Positions 62,858 to 64,000 of a DNA stretch of 64,000 bases are shown here, in pieces; positions within the stretch are counted from its first letter, which is position 1, and every line of letters begins with the position of its first letter. Location: positions 522,269 to 586,268 of the forward strand of contig NW_001865051.1 in NCBI RefSeq assembly GCF_000002865.3, in the 5' to 3' direction. The notes below the pieces were generated by a model that did no database searches, was not told where the DNA came from, and was given only the letters and a program-made list of their open reading frames with translations. The translations under genes were made by a program, and so were the position numbers. Origin of the DNA: Monosiga brevicollis MX1 (lineage: Eukaryota; Opisthokonta; Choanoflagellata; Craspedida; Salpingoecidae).

Positions 62858-63192
62858 ACGACAAAAGCCAAGCAAAACATCATCTTCTCAGATGCAGCCG
62901 CTCAGACTCGCTCGGCATCCCGCACTTGTGTCCTCTTCCTCCTGCCCTCCACCATTCCTCGAATCCATCTTTGGCATACAATCTTTTAGGACGCCATAGT
63001 CATTATCGATTTGGATCTGATCAAATTTCTCTTTTTTTTTCACAATTTTTTTCGCAATTTTTTTTTTTTACATCCTTCTTGCGCTTCTGTCAGAACACCC
63101 TCCTCGCTTGCTCGATTCAAGCATGAAGAAGGTGGCCTTGCCTGCACCTTGACGAGCATCATATCCGTGTTGGCGTCCTGGGGACCATCGAA
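62858..63192. other. Intergenic region
   Basis: No gene was recognised. T-rich sequence at about 63030-63070 may be 3' UTR of the kelch gene. Confidence 0.4.
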
Positions 63193-63970
63193 ATGGTGGT
63201 GCTGGTGGTGGCAGCAGCGGCAGTGGGACTGCTGCTGAGCGTCGACTTTGCCACAGCAGTGCCATGCCCTCCCGACAGCATATTTATGCATGCGCGCAAG
63301 CAAGGTTTTGATGTTTGCGGGTGCCTGCCCGGCACGAGGTGTCATGGCTCATCATGCCACCAAGGCGCACACGACAACGCCCCCGCCTTTGGACCGGAAC
63401 AACAAGGATTTCCGCCCACTTGCCTTGACTGCTTGTATGGGACTGTCTGTGCTTGGGCCGCTAGCCCGCTCCTCTGCCCTCTGCTTGCATGAGTATCGCT
63501 CACGCGTCGCCGTGCCCGCATCAGCTGTCGGCTGGACCAGCGCGAAGATGGGCCAGTGTTGCGTTATTCCGGGGGCGTGACCCTGCGCGACTATCCGGAC
63601 CCGGTTTTATCCCGGTTTTGCCACTTTAATGCCTCCCACGTCACTCCTGCCCCGCAAGCACCGAGAGAGGTGGCCTGGCTTCATGTACCCAAGTGCGTGA
63701 ACCGATGGTTCGCTTTGCAGTACGCGATGGGTGCTAACCCAACGATCCGTGGCGGCAACTCAGGTGTGGATCAAGCTTGACCAACAGCGTGTACCAGTTG
63801 CTGTGTGCGTCATATGGCGACACGGCAGCAGGATCGCGAGCTCCCCGGGTCCAGGCCCATGGAACGTGGCCGTCCACCAGCTGCGCTGTCTGCCACGAGG
63901 TGTGCCAAAAGGCAGGCTGTGCGCGCTTTACGGGCTGGGCGCCGCATGACGGGCTGGTGCGCGGAAACAA
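63193..63970 (+). CDS. Possible 5' part of a secreted or type II membrane protein, incomplete
   Basis: Weak evidence supports one incomplete gene on the plus strand. One frame from 63193 starts with a hydrophobic leader (MVVLVVAAAAVGLLLSV) and a Cys-rich stretch. Another frame from about 63341 reads MAHHATKAHTTTPPPLDR and then a hydrophobic segment, as in type II membrane proteins. A third piece at about 63556-63690 reads GGVTLRDYPDPVLSRF and VAWLHVPKC. The last resembles the phosphosulfate-binding loop region (HVPKCG) of Golgi sulfotransferases, but the following residues do not continue the motif. I could not find one consistent splice path. The sequence runs off the window into poly-G. Confidence 0.25.
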
Positions 63971-63973
63971 GGT

Positions 63974-64000
63974 GGGGGGGGGGGGGGGGGGGGGGGGGGG
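63974..64000. repeat. Poly-G homopolymer, 27 bases
   Basis: An uninterrupted run of 27 G reaches the window end, just after a GGAAACAAG that could be an exon end. It may be a real tract or a sequencing or assembly artefact at a contig edge. Confidence 0.95.

Overview
The window is nuclear DNA from a compact, intron-rich eukaryote. Genes lie a few hundred bases apart on both strands. Most have several short introns with GT..AG ends, and many introns hold CT, CA or GT microsatellites. The gene content points to a unicellular relative of animals, most likely a choanoflagellate of the Monosiga brevicollis type. Animal-lineage regulators (a TEAD/Scalloped factor, a TRAF7-type RING/WD40 protein, FAM91A, a MYPT-like ankyrin protein, a BTB-kelch protein, SH3 and WW proteins) sit beside a complete fused tryptophan synthase, an enzyme animals have lost. 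The species call is inference. No tRNA, rRNA, transposase or CRISPR array was recognised.

Layout. 1-13.8 kb: the 3' end of a helical-repeat protein (+), a glutaredoxin (-), a coiled-coil protein (+), an NmrA-like reductase (-), mitochondrial ribosomal protein L1 (+) and an unrecognised disordered protein with a hydrophobic C-terminus (-). 14-25 kb: a TRAF7-like protein with a very long disordered tail (+), a tandem SH3 protein (-), a 68-base assembly gap, a small UBA/HYPK-like protein (+) and a PP1-targeting ankyrin protein (+). 25.8-34.7 kb: fused TrpA-TrpB tryptophan synthase (+), a protein with four WW-like repeats and one SH3 (+), and a secreted Thr-rich mucin-like protein with a golvesin-like domain (-). 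36-44.9 kb: a B-box plus DUF2009 protein (-), a single-exon Sel1-repeat protein (+) and an unrecognised Gln/His-rich protein (+). 45.9-56.2 kb: FAM91A (+), an ERG4/ERG24/DHCR7-family sterol reductase (-), an RPP38-like RNase P/MRP subunit (+) and GINS subunit Psf1 (-). 57-64 kb: TEAD (-), BTB-kelch (+) and a poorly resolved secreted or membrane protein fragment running into a 27-base poly-G end.

The genes look like ordinary neighbours without a shared pathway. The main points of interest are unusual domain architectures (the WW-like repeats, the golvesin-like mucin, B-box/DUF2009, the TRAF7 tail), the fused Trp enzyme, short linear motifs in FAM91A and the coiled-coil protein, and pyrimidine tracts in four of the seven divergent intergenic regions. 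Gene limits come from reading-frame joins at GT/AG sites and similarity recalled from known families; no search was run, and some internal exon borders are uncertain.
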